DNA of 5,160 bases, taken from assembly GCA_030450655.1 (NCBI GenBank), contig JAKDIE010000131.1, forward strand, positions 1 through 5,160. Direction: 5' to 3'. Each line of letters begins with the position of its first letter. The stretch's first letter is position 1. This stretch comes from Ruaniaceae bacterium (GTDB lineage Bacteria; Actinomycetota; Actinomycetes; Actinomycetales; Actinomycetaceae). A program made the translations under genes and the position numbers. The notes below the pieces were generated by a model. It had not been told where the DNA came from. It did not search any database and worked only from the letters and a program-made list of their open reading frames with translations. This document shows, piece by piece, positions 5,149 to 5,160 of this stretch.

Positions 5149-5160
5149 GTTCACAATCCA
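5145..5160 (+). CDS. Start of a further gene in the fadD-DUF2177 operon (cut by window edge)
   Basis: ATG 5145 overlaps the DUF2177 stop (ATGA) and has a good ribosome site at 5132-5138. Only five codons are seen (MSSQS), so the product cannot be named. The coupled arrangement says it belongs to the same transcript. By analogy with other DUF2177 clusters, a fatty-acid-modifying enzyme or oxidoreductase would be a reasonable expectation, with no sequence support yet. Confidence 0.6.

Overview
The window looks like chromosomal DNA from a GC-rich Gram-positive bacterium of the Actinomycetota. The support is a DivIVA/Wag31-type protein beside lspA and an RluD-type pseudouridine synthase, GC-rich third codon positions, start and stop codons that overlap at almost every gene junction, and one likely leaderless start. 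Order or genus cannot be fixed from the sequence; an Actinomycetales- or Micrococcales-like bacterium is my best guess. All convincing genes are on the + strand.

Region 1 (1-2522) is a conserved core block. It holds the 3' end of divIVA (polar growth and division scaffold), a short gap with a probable terminator, lspA (signal peptidase II), a 23S-type pseudouridine synthase that overlaps lspA by 8 bases, and a GNAT acetyltransferase of the ElaA/YjcF type. A minisatellite lies between the synthase and the GNAT gene: four 30-base direct repeats plus a degenerate fifth unit. Each unit carries a Shine-Dalgarno-like stretch and an ATG, and most also carry the upstream frame's stop codon. The array forms a 49-codon bridging frame that opens on the synthase stop (ATGA) and closes on the GNAT start (GTGA).

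Region 2 (2523-2866) is the only long gap without a recognisable family gene. Its first part has no clear gene but contains an imperfect inverted repeat. Its second part drops to about 33% GC (2700-2757) and carries two symmetric candidate operators and a TATTAT -10 element placed so that transcription would begin on or next to an ATG. That ATG opens a 36-codon leader frame, which ends inside the start of the next gene (ATGAGTGA, the same 8-base overlap seen at lspA/rluD).

Region 3 (2764-5160) appears to be a separate operon. It contains the leader frame, a 615-residue long-chain acyl-CoA synthetase (FadD15-like), a four-helix DUF2177 membrane protein, and the first five codons of a further gene, all joined by overlapping stop/start codons. 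Base composition is somewhat more relaxed here than in region 1. I infer a lipid- or fatty-acid-modification operon placed next to the core block, possibly acquired. The unseen downstream gene(s) would decide its role.
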